A stretch of 22,197 bases of DNA from the NCBI GenBank assembly GCA_022865525.1, contig JALHSV010000330.1, forward strand, positions 1 to 22,197, read 5' to 3'. Positions 7,697 through 15,153 of the stretch are shown here, piece after piece (the stretch's first letter is position 1; every line of letters begins with the position of its first letter). Position numbers and translations under genes: made by a program. Source of the DNA: Thermodesulfovibrionales bacterium. Its GTDB lineage: Bacteria > Nitrospirota > Thermodesulfovibrionia > Thermodesulfovibrionales > SM23-35. The notes under the pieces were generated by a model. That model saw nothing but the letters and a program-made list of their open reading frames with translations, made no database searches and was not told where the DNA came from.

Positions 7697-8799
7697 TTCG
7701 TTAAGTTAACAAGTATTCCTTGATATACCTTCTCAATTTCTTTTCCCATTCTTTCAATTGTAAATGACTCACGAATCAGCTTTCTTCCAGCTTCGCCCAT
7801 TTCTTTTCTTTGCTTATTGTCAACAAGCAAATCACTAATTAACCCGGCAATCGTTTTGGGAGACTCGTTGGCTAGTAAATAACCGGTAATTCCATGTTTG
7901 ACAATTTCACCGGTCCCGCCGGCATCATCGGCGATCACAGGTTTTCCTAAAGCCATATATTCCATGATTGAATTCGAAATCCCTTCTCCATGCGGGGAAA
8001 AAAGCACTCCAATATCCACAGCTGAAACTTGAGACTCGACATCACTAACTTGTCCGATAAATATCACATTGATTATATGCTCATCAAGAACTCTTTTTTT
8101 TATTCTTTTAAAATGAATGCCGTTGCCAACGGCGACAAATGTAACATCTTGTCTGATATAAGAAATTTCTTTCGCTACATTAATGAATTTATCATGATCC
8201 TTCATGTCCGAAAAAGATGCCACCATGATTATGGAGTAAGGAGTCTTGATTTCATTTTTTTGTTTTATGTCTTCTCTATCAACTAAATTATTGAATCGAT
8301 TTAAATCGATGCCATTGTAAATTACTTTGCCTTTCCTATTATCAATGGCATAACTCTTCAAACCGGCAAGAGAATTGGCAACAATTATATTAGAAAACCA
8401 AGCGATTACTTTTCGCTGGAACCCGTATCCGCTTAGCCAATTGACCTTTGGCGGCGCCTGACGGATGCTTCCATCAATGAGAATAAACTTGTGCTTGCAA
8501 ATCAATCGGGCAAAAATGGCAAGGACACTCGTGGGAGTAGCCCAGCTATGTACAATATCCGGCTTTAACGAGCTGATATACTTTGCATAGTCAATCAGAG
8601 CCGACAATCCAAAATGTTTTCTGTCAAGCGAACGGAACGATCGCAATTGATCACGGATACCTTCAAGATAAAAGGCACTATGGTTTTTTACCAACAAATG
8701 TAACTCGAATTCATTACTAGGTAAAACTTTGATCAGTTCGGCCAGTTGCCTTTCCTTACCTCCGACTCCGTAGGAACCAATTAAAAATAGAATTCTCAT
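7693..8799 (-). CDS. GT4-family glycosyltransferase
   Basis: This 368-residue GT4 enzyme has N-terminal LFLIGSYGVGGKERQLAEL, with the usual GG-x-E acceptor-domain loop. VHSWATPTS is at 83-91 and YNGID at 161-165. The donor-binding SPHGEGISNSIMEYMALG carries E272 and E280 (E-x7-E), then GKPVIADDAGG and a VKHGITGYLL ending. It is closest in style to the GT4 sugar transferases of O-antigen loci. The coding sequence is AT-rich relative to the left end of the window. It overlaps the next GT4 by ATGA, and its start is 15 bases after the stop of the membrane protein gene. Substrate unknown. Confidence 0.92.
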   Translation of the reverse strand: MRILFLIGSYGVGGKERQLAELIKVLPSNEFELHLLVKNHSAFYLEGIRDQLRSFRSLDRKHFGLSALIDYAKYISSLKPDIVHSWATPTSVLAIFARLICKHKFILIDGSIRQAPPKVNWLSGYGFQRKVIAWFSNIIVANSLAGLKSYAIDNRKGKVIYNGIDLNRFNNLVDREDIKQKNEIKTPYSIIMVASFSDMKDHDKFINVAKEISYIRQDVTFVAVGNGIHFKRIKKRVLDEHIINVIFIGQVSDVESQVSAVDIGVLFSPHGEGISNSIMEYMALGKPVIADDAGGTGEIVKHGITGYLLANESPKTIAGLISDLLVDNKQRKEMGEAGRKLIRESFTIERMGKEIEKVYQGILVNLTK

Positions 8800-8814
8800 G
8801 CTTGTGCTAACGAT

Positions 8815-10518
8815 TCATTCGATTTTGAATACTTTGAAGTCTTTATTGCTGAAGGCAACTGGATAAATGTAATTATTATCACTGGCGGTGACCCAGTAAT
8901 CAATCCTGTATTTGATTTTCAATTCTGAAATATCTTTAGCGCTGATTTCTTTATATATTTCATCGATACGGGCCCAGGGCTTAACTTCCTTAAATGATGG
9001 AACTAAGGGGTCCATCCCCAATGCGCACATTCTTTTATAAAATGCAGCTACGAATGTTCTTTCCCATAAAATTGCGGAGGCATCTTTCCAGGTAATGAAG
9101 ACCGCCCTCTGAGAAAGCGGCCGAAACTGATCCAGAACCGGATTAACCAGGAAAACAGAATCTTTGGCGCTATTTTTTTTTGCCCAGTTTGCCACATCTG
9201 CCAATTCGGGATTTATGGAGGGCGCAATTGCCGCCTTGTAGCTGGTCGTGAGATCATATCGGGAAAGATACCTTTTAAACCCGATAAAACCAAAAAACCC
9301 GATGGTTATGAGTGCCAAACAAATTGGCAGTTTTTTCAGTAAATCGACCTTCAGAAGAAACGGCCAACCTAAAAAAATCAAGCCCATAAAAATTAGCGCA
9401 ACAGAGAATTGGGGATTCAACCTGAAATAGAAAAAAAACACAGCGCCGATAAATGCAAGCGCATTCAACGTTTTCTGTTCTATTTCCTGAGTATCCATGG
9501 ATTTGGCAAACAATGAAATGAGCGATACAAAAGCGATCACATACCAGATATCGGTTCCCCGTGCCGGGTGCATCACCAGCAACCCGGGAATCTGCAATTT
9601 GGCTGCAAGAAAAGCCAGGAAGATCCAAAACAGACTGATCATGCACCAAAACATTGAATAAAAAGCCAATTTGGAATGCTTTTTTCTTTTCTGCCAATAT
9701 ATTCCAGCGATAAACACCACTAAAACAAGAAACTTCAATAGGCTTTTATATGACCAGGTTTGGGGAAACAGGTGAGCAGAAAACCGCACCCGGGCAACGG
9801 CAAGCCACAACTGATTGTCGATGGCTTTGATGGAATATGAATGGATGGTAAAAATGATGATCGGAAGAGACAAAACAAAAAACAGGACAAATGCCTTCAC
9901 CCATTTTTTAATTTCTATCCGCAGCTCTTTATCCAAAATGAGGAAGGGCAGGCAATAGAACATAGTATAGAATCCATACATGATATTCAAATAAAACCCG
10001 ACGCTCAGAAAAATGGCCCAATGCCACGGTTTTTTCTTGTAAAAACTTGCCAACGCCATCAGGAAAAAGGGTATGGACAAACCGGTTTGCTCAAAATAAG
10101 TGAGCGCAATCGATCCTGCACCTAACATGGGACTTGGAGCGAGGCCAAGCCAGATCATCGCCCCGATCTCAGCCAGGACATTGTAATCAAAAAATGCTCG
10201 CGCCAAGAAGCGGCCTGAATAGATAAGCAGAAATCGCTCCAGTAAAAACAGCATAAGCAACAATATTGGCAAAGGAATGATCCTTGCCAGGAAAGCCACG
10301 ACATACCACAAAAACGTACTGTAACGTGAAAGCGTCTGGGCAAAGACATCATTTGCATAAAGAGAAGGATCATTGATCTTCTGCACTAAGGGGATTTGAA
10401 TACTTTGATTACCGATATACTGATAGTAACCGGTGATCAAGAGTGAGCCGAATACAATCAGGACAAATATTAATTTCATGCTTACGGATTTAGAGTTGAA
10501 TTGAAAGTCGAGTCCCAT
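8815..10518 (-). CDS. Polytopic membrane protein with soluble C-terminal domain (DUF6798-like; function unknown)
   Basis: This 567-residue protein has about ten to twelve hydrophobic segments from residue 14 to about 416, then a soluble tail of roughly 150 residues. The first loop after TM1 carries IPLVQKINDPSLYANDVFA. A later loop has MHPARGTDIW at 316-325. The tail contains FRPLSQRAVFITWK (465-478) and an aromatic- and arginine-rich WERTFVAAFYKRM, which resembles the DUF6798 membrane proteins found in polysaccharide loci. This family match is from memory and moderate. Overall shape (N-terminal loop, many helices, soluble tail) is GT-C-like, so a lipid-linked glycosyltransferase is one option. 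A Wzy-like role is another, but a polymerase signature is not visible. The start at 10518 has AGGGG about 10 bases upstream; ATG 10479 is an alternative. Confidence 0.8.
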   Translation of the reverse strand: MGLDFQFNSKSVSMKLIFVLIVFGSLLITGYYQYIGNQSIQIPLVQKINDPSLYANDVFAQTLSRYSTFLWYVVAFLARIIPLPILLLMLFLLERFLLIYSGRFLARAFFDYNVLAEIGAMIWLGLAPSPMLGAGSIALTYFEQTGLSIPFFLMALASFYKKKPWHWAIFLSVGFYLNIMYGFYTMFYCLPFLILDKELRIEIKKWVKAFVLFFVLSLPIIIFTIHSYSIKAIDNQLWLAVARVRFSAHLFPQTWSYKSLLKFLVLVVFIAGIYWQKRKKHSKLAFYSMFWCMISLFWIFLAFLAAKLQIPGLLVMHPARGTDIWYVIAFVSLISLFAKSMDTQEIEQKTLNALAFIGAVFFFYFRLNPQFSVALIFMGLIFLGWPFLLKVDLLKKLPICLALITIGFFGFIGFKRYLSRYDLTTSYKAAIAPSINPELADVANWAKKNSAKDSVFLVNPVLDQFRPLSQRAVFITWKDASAILWERTFVAAFYKRMCALGMDPLVPSFKEVKPWARIDEIYKEISAKDISELKIKYRIDYWVTASDNNYIYPVAFSNKDFKVFKIE

Positions 10519-10580
10519 TTCTTAACTACCCCTGCGGCAACTTACCTCTATTGCACTCCAGCAAATTTATCGTATGCTGA

Positions 10581-11132
10581 TTAAAAACCATCATACTTTT
10601 CCTGCATTTTTTCCAGGATTTCCGCCTTCCTTTTTTTGGGCTCGGTTTCAAAAATGTATACTGCTTGCAGCAAAGACTTCTGTTTGTATTCTTCGAAGGT
10701 TTTTAAAACCCTGGCCGGAATGCCCGCGGCCACCACAGCAGATGGAATATCCTTTGTCACGATGCTGCCGGCTCCGATCACCACGTTGTCCCCTATCGTC
10801 ACCCCGGGCATGATGATGCAATTGTTGCCGATAAAAACATTGTTGCCGATCTTGATCCTTCCGAAGATATTGATGCCGGGAAACTCCTTTCTGAATAATC
10901 CGACGCCGCCGTCATGGGTCTCGAATATCACCCCTCCAGTAATGGTCACATCGTCGCCGATCTCGATCAGGTACGGCTCCGAGCCAAAACGAATGTTTTT
11001 ACCCGTGATCCGTACATTCTCTCCTATTGTAATGCCCAAATGTTTCCGATATACCCCGGCCAGGCTGTAGGCATCGGCTTTCCAGACTAAAAATCGAAAC
11101 CAGATGTTTTTAAGTGTGCGTATGATTCTCAT
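10581..11132 (-). CDS. Hexapeptide-repeat (left-handed beta-helix) O-acyltransferase
   Basis: This 183-residue acyltransferase is of the LbetaH/serine-acetyltransferase-like family. An N-terminal helical stretch (1-33) is followed by hexapeptide turns: IGENVRITGKNIRFG, IEIGDDVTITGG, IKIGNNVFIGNN and VTIGDNVVIGAG. The likely active-site His73 is in FETHDGG, the ending VVAAGIPARVLK is typical, and a charged helix closes the protein. It probably transfers an acetyl group from acetyl-CoA to a sugar hydroxyl or amino group of the glycan. The start overlaps the preceding GT4 stop by ATGA. The 62 bases to the next gene hold nothing recognisable. The family is certain, the acceptor is unknown. Confidence 0.9.
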   Translation of the reverse strand: MRIIRTLKNIWFRFLVWKADAYSLAGVYRKHLGITIGENVRITGKNIRFGSEPYLIEIGDDVTITGGVIFETHDGGVGLFRKEFPGINIFGRIKIGNNVFIGNNCIIMPGVTIGDNVVIGAGSIVTKDIPSAVVAAGIPARVLKTFEEYKQKSLLQAVYIFETEPKKRKAEILEKMQEKYDGF

Positions 11133-12343
11133 AGGTTATTGTAATACCTCGCTAATTTGCCATAAGTGGCATCTAAAGAATATTTCTCTGAAACAAACTT
11201 TTGGCACTCTCCCCTTAACTCGCTTCTTTTGGTTGCGTTTTTGATCAGCGAAACGGCCATTTCGGCCATTTCACTGTCATCGTCAGAGATATAGCCATGA
11301 ACTCCATTATCCATTTCAATGCAATCCAGGGCATTATGGGTGCCGATTACCGGGATACCCATGGCCATCAGGTCGATGACCCGTCCGCGGAAGCCGCCGG
11401 CGAGCTCCAGGGGAATGATGGCCAGCCAGCCGCGGGACAACGGCTTTCTGATATCATCGACGAAACCCGTGACTTCGACATTTTCGCCGTCATGCATTTT
11501 TTTTATCCTTTCCGGCGGTTGAGCTCCCGCGATGAGCAATTTCATGTCACTAATCTTATCCTTGATCTTGGGGAAAATTGATCGATAGACCCTTTCGCAG
11601 GCGACGATATTCTGTTCGCTGGAAAGACTTCCATAAAAAAGTACAACTTTAGGGTCGGGTTGAAGCGGATAATCTTTAAAAAAAGCAATATCCTGCCCGA
11701 TCGGGATGGTAATATGACGATTGGCTGGAGAGATCTTCTCCAGTTTCTTACGGTCCTGATTGGATATGGACATGACCACATCGGCCTGGCGAATATAACC
11801 TTTTTCTAAAGCTTCATATTTTTTCAATTCTCTGCGGCGAAGCAGAGGTATTTTCAGCCCATATTTATGCGTATACTCCAAAAACTTCTTTTCAAAAAGA
11901 AGATCATGTACGGCCAGCACTTTGATGGTTTTACCTCCCAAATAATCGAATATCCTGCCCTGATACCAATGCTCGATCTGGACGATATCGTATTGGTTTT
12001 TACGAATTATTTCGATAATCCGCCTGGTTGTGGTTTTGCCACCCCAATAAAAATATCTTTTGGCTGTACTCAGAAAGATATAACTGAGGACATATAACAA
12101 TCCCTGGATCTTTCTTTTTAGGAAAGTTGAGTTTTTAGCGTAAACTGGATAATAGGCATGGCAGACACTTTGGAGCTCTTTGGCGTTCAATTTCGCGTCC
12201 CGGGCGCTGCGCACCAGGGTGATGATATCCACCGTATGGTCTTGGCCAAGGGCCCTGGCCATGGTGACCACCCGGTCCTGGCTGGCCATTACTTTGGGGA
12301 ACAAAGCAACCGGATTAATAAGTACAATTCGTTTTCTTCCCAT
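11129..12343 (-). CDS. GT4-like glycosyltransferase
   Basis: This 404-residue GT-B glycosyltransferase has an N-terminal domain with LINPVALFPKVMASQDRV and a central YDIVQIEHWYQ at 118-127. The linker is around 210-216, and the C-terminal domain has VVLFYGSLSSEQN (233-245), KLLIAGAQPP (268-277) and VEVTGFVDDI (289-298). The donor segment is PLELAGGFRGRVIDLMAMG. The first Glu of the usual E-x7-E is not in the expected place and the second is Asp324, a pattern seen in GT4 enzymes whose motif reads G-x-x-x-K-x-x-E. Its ATG at 12343 is 6 bases after the previous stop. The glycosyltransferase call is firm, but donor and linkage are not predictable. Confidence 0.9.
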   Translation of the reverse strand: MGRKRIVLINPVALFPKVMASQDRVVTMARALGQDHTVDIITLVRSARDAKLNAKELQSVCHAYYPVYAKNSTFLKRKIQGLLYVLSYIFLSTAKRYFYWGGKTTTRRIIEIIRKNQYDIVQIEHWYQGRIFDYLGGKTIKVLAVHDLLFEKKFLEYTHKYGLKIPLLRRRELKKYEALEKGYIRQADVVMSISNQDRKKLEKISPANRHITIPIGQDIAFFKDYPLQPDPKVVLFYGSLSSEQNIVACERVYRSIFPKIKDKISDMKLLIAGAQPPERIKKMHDGENVEVTGFVDDIRKPLSRGWLAIIPLELAGGFRGRVIDLMAMGIPVIGTHNALDCIEMDNGVHGYISDDDSEMAEMAVSLIKNATKRSELRGECQKFVSEKYSLDATYGKLARYYNNL

Positions 12344-12349
12344 GTTCTA

Positions 12350-13612
12350 TCAATTCATGCTCACTAAGCGTTTGTAAATTTCAATGTATTTTTTTGCGGC
12401 CGTATCCCAGCCAAAGAGCTTCTCAGCCATTTCTCTATTGAATTTTTCCGGTTGACTTTGCCTCATCAGAATGCGTTTAAAAATAGATTCCCAACCAGGA
12501 TAATCGTTCCAATCGGCCAGATAGCCGCCTCCATGCTCGGCAATAGAGTCGTCCACGCCGCCGGACCTGGTGCAAAAAACCGGAGTCTGGCAGGCAATCG
12601 CTTTTATTACCGATGCAGGCCCGCCCTCACTTATCGATGCTGAAATAAAGAGATCAGAGGCTTGGTAAAGCGTCAATAAATCGTTTCCTCTTATATATCC
12701 GACAAAACGCATCTTACCTTTTCCAGTCAATTCTTCAGCAGTTTTTTGCAAATAATTTATATAACTATCTTCACCGTTTCCTGCAATGAGCAGACAAAAA
12801 TCATAATTATTTTCCTTATCCAATTTTGTAAGTACTTTTATTATACGATCCACCTGCTTGTGGGAATTGAGCCGGGAAGCCATTGAAAAAACAAATGTAG
12901 ATTCTGTAATATCAAATGAAGTCTTTGCCAGCCTTTTATCGCCGGGAACCCAGTAATCGAAATCGATGCTGGTAAAACTCCTCTCGATTCCCCGATTGGG
13001 ATATTTTTTCAAATACGTGATATTGCGGGAATTGTTGTAAGTATACACAACATTGCGATTTCTTCTGAGTTCGCAATGCCGGGCGATATATTGAAAATTA
13101 TTCAAAATATTCTTCCTTAGCCGGAATATCTGCTGAATGGGCATAGACGAGATCAGGCTGTGAAAATTGATCACCTTGGGGGTTTGCGGAAACATTTGTA
13201 ATATCTTTTCATTGATGCTGCCGGATACGGCATTCAAATGGAGCACCGTGCGCCCATCCAGGCTGCGCCGCAATTCGTCGATCAATGCCCGGGAAAACAC
13301 ATCGTTCACTCTCTTCAGTCCATGGCGCCTGCGAACAGCCTGGGCGGGAAACAACTTGTGCACCACGCCACTTTCAAAGGTGTGTACATAGGTTTTATCG
13401 GCGCGCAGGTCAGGCTGCCAGACTTCATATTCAAAATCACTGCTGCGTTTTAAAATTTCATTGCCAAATTGGTTGGGGATGTCATAGCCCCAGATCGCGA
13501 CCCACTTCCCGTCCGGGAGATCCCAATGGACCTGGGGCGGATTATCACTAGGATAATTTTCATAAGGGGGAATATGATACAGAATATTAATTATTTTGAT
13601 TTTATTTATCAT
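12350..13612 (-). CDS. GT4-like glycosyltransferase with altered donor motif
   Basis: This 420-residue GT-B glycosyltransferase opens with an acceptor domain carrying IWGYDIPNQFG (40-50) and VLHLNAVSGS (123-132). The donor domain starts near 240 with FSMASRLNSHKQVDRII, then LLIAGNGEDS (274-283), FVGYIRGNDLL (303-313), and ISASISEGGPASVIKAIA (323-340) before VFCTRSGGVDD. The E-x7-E signature is broken: E329 is present but the second acid is Lys337. Length and all other blocks are intact, so this may be a specialised rather than dead enzyme. There is no Shine-Dalgarno in the AT-rich leader (CTATAAAAATATATATG), and the gene begins just downstream of an acetyltransferase remnant. It may be the first gene after a recombination breakpoint. 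Confidence 0.88.
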   Translation of the reverse strand: MINKIKIINILYHIPPYENYPSDNPPQVHWDLPDGKWVAIWGYDIPNQFGNEILKRSSDFEYEVWQPDLRADKTYVHTFESGVVHKLFPAQAVRRRHGLKRVNDVFSRALIDELRRSLDGRTVLHLNAVSGSINEKILQMFPQTPKVINFHSLISSMPIQQIFRLRKNILNNFQYIARHCELRRNRNVVYTYNNSRNITYLKKYPNRGIERSFTSIDFDYWVPGDKRLAKTSFDITESTFVFSMASRLNSHKQVDRIIKVLTKLDKENNYDFCLLIAGNGEDSYINYLQKTAEELTGKGKMRFVGYIRGNDLLTLYQASDLFISASISEGGPASVIKAIACQTPVFCTRSGGVDDSIAEHGGGYLADWNDYPGWESIFKRILMRQSQPEKFNREMAEKLFGWDTAAKKYIEIYKRLVSMN

Positions 13613-13651
13613 ATATATTTTTATAGATAAATTATTGTTCGAAAAATATTA

Positions 13652-13771
13652 TCAAAGAAATTCTCTTCTTTTAATGAATCTCGCTGGAATCTAGGTATAA
13701 AATGCCTTTTCCTCAACATTATTTAAAACAACCGATCCAGCTCCGATACAGGTATAATTTCTAACTGATTT
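13652..13771 (-). pseudogene. 3' remnant of a hexapeptide acetyltransferase
   Basis: Between the GT61 and GT4 genes, one frame reads VRNYTCIGAGSVVLNN, then VEEKAFYT, a TAG, then IPARFIKRREFL and a TGA. This is the final coil and tail of a left-handed beta-helix acyltransferase. The spacing from IGAGS to IPAR (14 positions) is the same as in the intact acetyltransferase at 10581-11132 (IGAGSIV ... AAGIPARV), with the TAG (13691-13693) sitting where that protein has Gly. The frame is closed upstream by a TAA at 13772-13774. The remnant overlaps the GT61 3' end by 11 bases. It is only about 38 residues, with no start and an internal stop, so it is debris of a gene that the GT61 island replaced. 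Confidence 0.75.
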
Positions 13772-14945
13772 TTAACCTATTATATATTTTTTTTAGATAT
13801 GCAAAGTGAGTGAGTGAATGTAACAATTTCATTTGTAAGCATTTTATTATATAAATAATATCATTTATAATATTTTTTGACAGTTCATTAATTCTATATA
13901 ATTCCATATCATTATCCTCAGTAAAATGTTTAATGTTATCGTTAAATCTAAGTAAGAAGGGACCTCTGTCACGTGAAATCGGGAACCCTTTAAATGGTTC
14001 TTTGTAAATATCAATATATACTACTGATGTATTGGATGCTTGATTCAACAGAATTTGACGAGTATTTAGCTCACTCTGTTTTCTTAATATTATTTGTTTT
14101 AAATCATTATTAGCAAAAAGTACATTATGTGCTAGAGTGCCTTCAATAGATGCCAATATTTTACAATTACTAACATAGAATATTTGTTCTTTTAGAGTTA
14201 ATTTTTCAGGAGCAAGAACTTTAAATCCATTTTTCGAAAATAATTTTTCGAATTCTTTCTCTCCAATTTCCTTTTTCCTACGCATATAGTTTCTAGTGAA
14301 ATAAATTTTTTCGAACTTTTCTTTTTCAATATTTACATTTGCACGAACTGCATCATAAATTGTTTTATATTCTTTATAAAAGAATTTTTTGTAATCAAAA
14401 GATTTTTGAGGCACAATTACTTTTTTGAACCTGGAGGGAATTCGAATGTCAATCAACTGTTCCCTTTTAATCCCCAATAACTCAAGTAGTTCATGACCAT
14501 TTTTAGTAGCTGCTCCAAATGTATTTGGTTTAAACCGTAAACCTCCAGTATAAGCAATTTTAATTTTATTAAGATTTTGTAGGTGGAGAATATACCAAAG
14601 TCTGCTTATATTGTCCACAAAGAAATTGCCCCAATGGCCAGTATAAACAGCTCCCATATATATCACTATTTCATTACGATCAACAATTTTTGTATTATTA
14701 AAATTATATTTATAAGATTTTTCCTCTTGAAATTTCCATTCAGCGGATTCTATTATAAAAGAACCGTCTGCTCTCAGTACACCACCCATTTGCAATATCC
14801 GATTAGCTAGAGGATTCTGCGGCAAAATAATTGCATTTTCCTCTTCTACAGCATAAAGCATTTTTGAATCACAATAATCCTTTTGTAATAGATTTATAAA
14901 TTTCTCACTTACTTTACTTTTGTATAAATAGTTACTTTTATTCAT
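13761..14945 (-). CDS. GT61 (DUF563) family glycosyltransferase
   Basis: This 394-residue protein matches the GT61 glycosyltransferases found in capsule loci and related to plant/animal xylosyl- and GlcNAc-transferases. The family landmarks are visible in order: GHWGNFFVDNISRLWY at 103-118, IYFTRNYMRRKK at 214-225 (family Y-x-S/T-R), then FEKLFSKNGFKVLAPEKL, LKEQIFYVSNC, and ASIEGTLAHNVLFAN at 265-279 (family G-x-H-G-x-x-L-x-N-x-x-F). There is no membrane helix. The gene is the most AT-rich in the window (13 G+C of 60 at 14281-14340) and is flanked on both sides by non-coding debris rather than tight overlaps, so it looks like a recent arrival. The ATG at 14945 has only a weak AAGAA upstream. 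Inverting GT61 chemistry is known for the family; the donor is unknown. Confidence 0.88.
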   Translation of the reverse strand: MNKSNYLYKSKVSEKFINLLQKDYCDSKMLYAVEEENAIILPQNPLANRILQMGGVLRADGSFIIESAEWKFQEEKSYKYNFNNTKIVDRNEIVIYMGAVYTGHWGNFFVDNISRLWYILHLQNLNKIKIAYTGGLRFKPNTFGAATKNGHELLELLGIKREQLIDIRIPSRFKKVIVPQKSFDYKKFFYKEYKTIYDAVRANVNIEKEKFEKIYFTRNYMRRKKEIGEKEFEKLFSKNGFKVLAPEKLTLKEQIFYVSNCKILASIEGTLAHNVLFANNDLKQIILRKQSELNTRQILLNQASNTSVVYIDIYKEPFKGFPISRDRGPFLLRFNDNIKHFTEDNDMELYRINELSKNIINDIIYIIKCLQMKLLHSLTHFAYLKKIYNRLKIS

Positions 14946-14982
14946 TTTTCATATTTCTTAAATTATGTATGATTTTAACTAT

Positions 14983-15132
14983 TCAGTGGGAAAATTTATA
15001 AAAAGTAAATAGCCGTTGTATAGGATAACCATCCATTACATTTTTTAATGCTTTTAGAACTGAGAATCCATTTTTTTTGCTGACAAAATGTAGCACCGAA
15101 TTCTTCAATAAAACTTCACTTTTTCTGTTTTC
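14983..15132 (-). pseudogene. Unrecognised coding-like fragment in the gap before GT61
   Basis: In the 208-base gap between the Wzx stop and the GT61 start, one minus-strand frame is open for about 50 codons. It ends KNGFSVLKALKNVMDGYP then IQRLFTFYKFSH and TGA, a composition that looks protein-like. No start codon or ribosome site fits a full gene. It resembles the C-terminal tail of a glycosyltransferase, but I cannot assign a family. The rest of this gap holds a short possible wzx-tail fragment at 15116-15157 and otherwise nothing I can identify; no clear promoter or terminator is visible. Confidence 0.3.
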
Positions 15133-15153
15133 TTAAAGCAACCAGATACTGAT

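Noticed and set aside
14946..15153. Separate promoter for GT61
   Set aside because: TAAAAT and TATAAA boxes occur, but such matches are expected by chance in DNA this AT-rich, and no well-placed -35 box was found.
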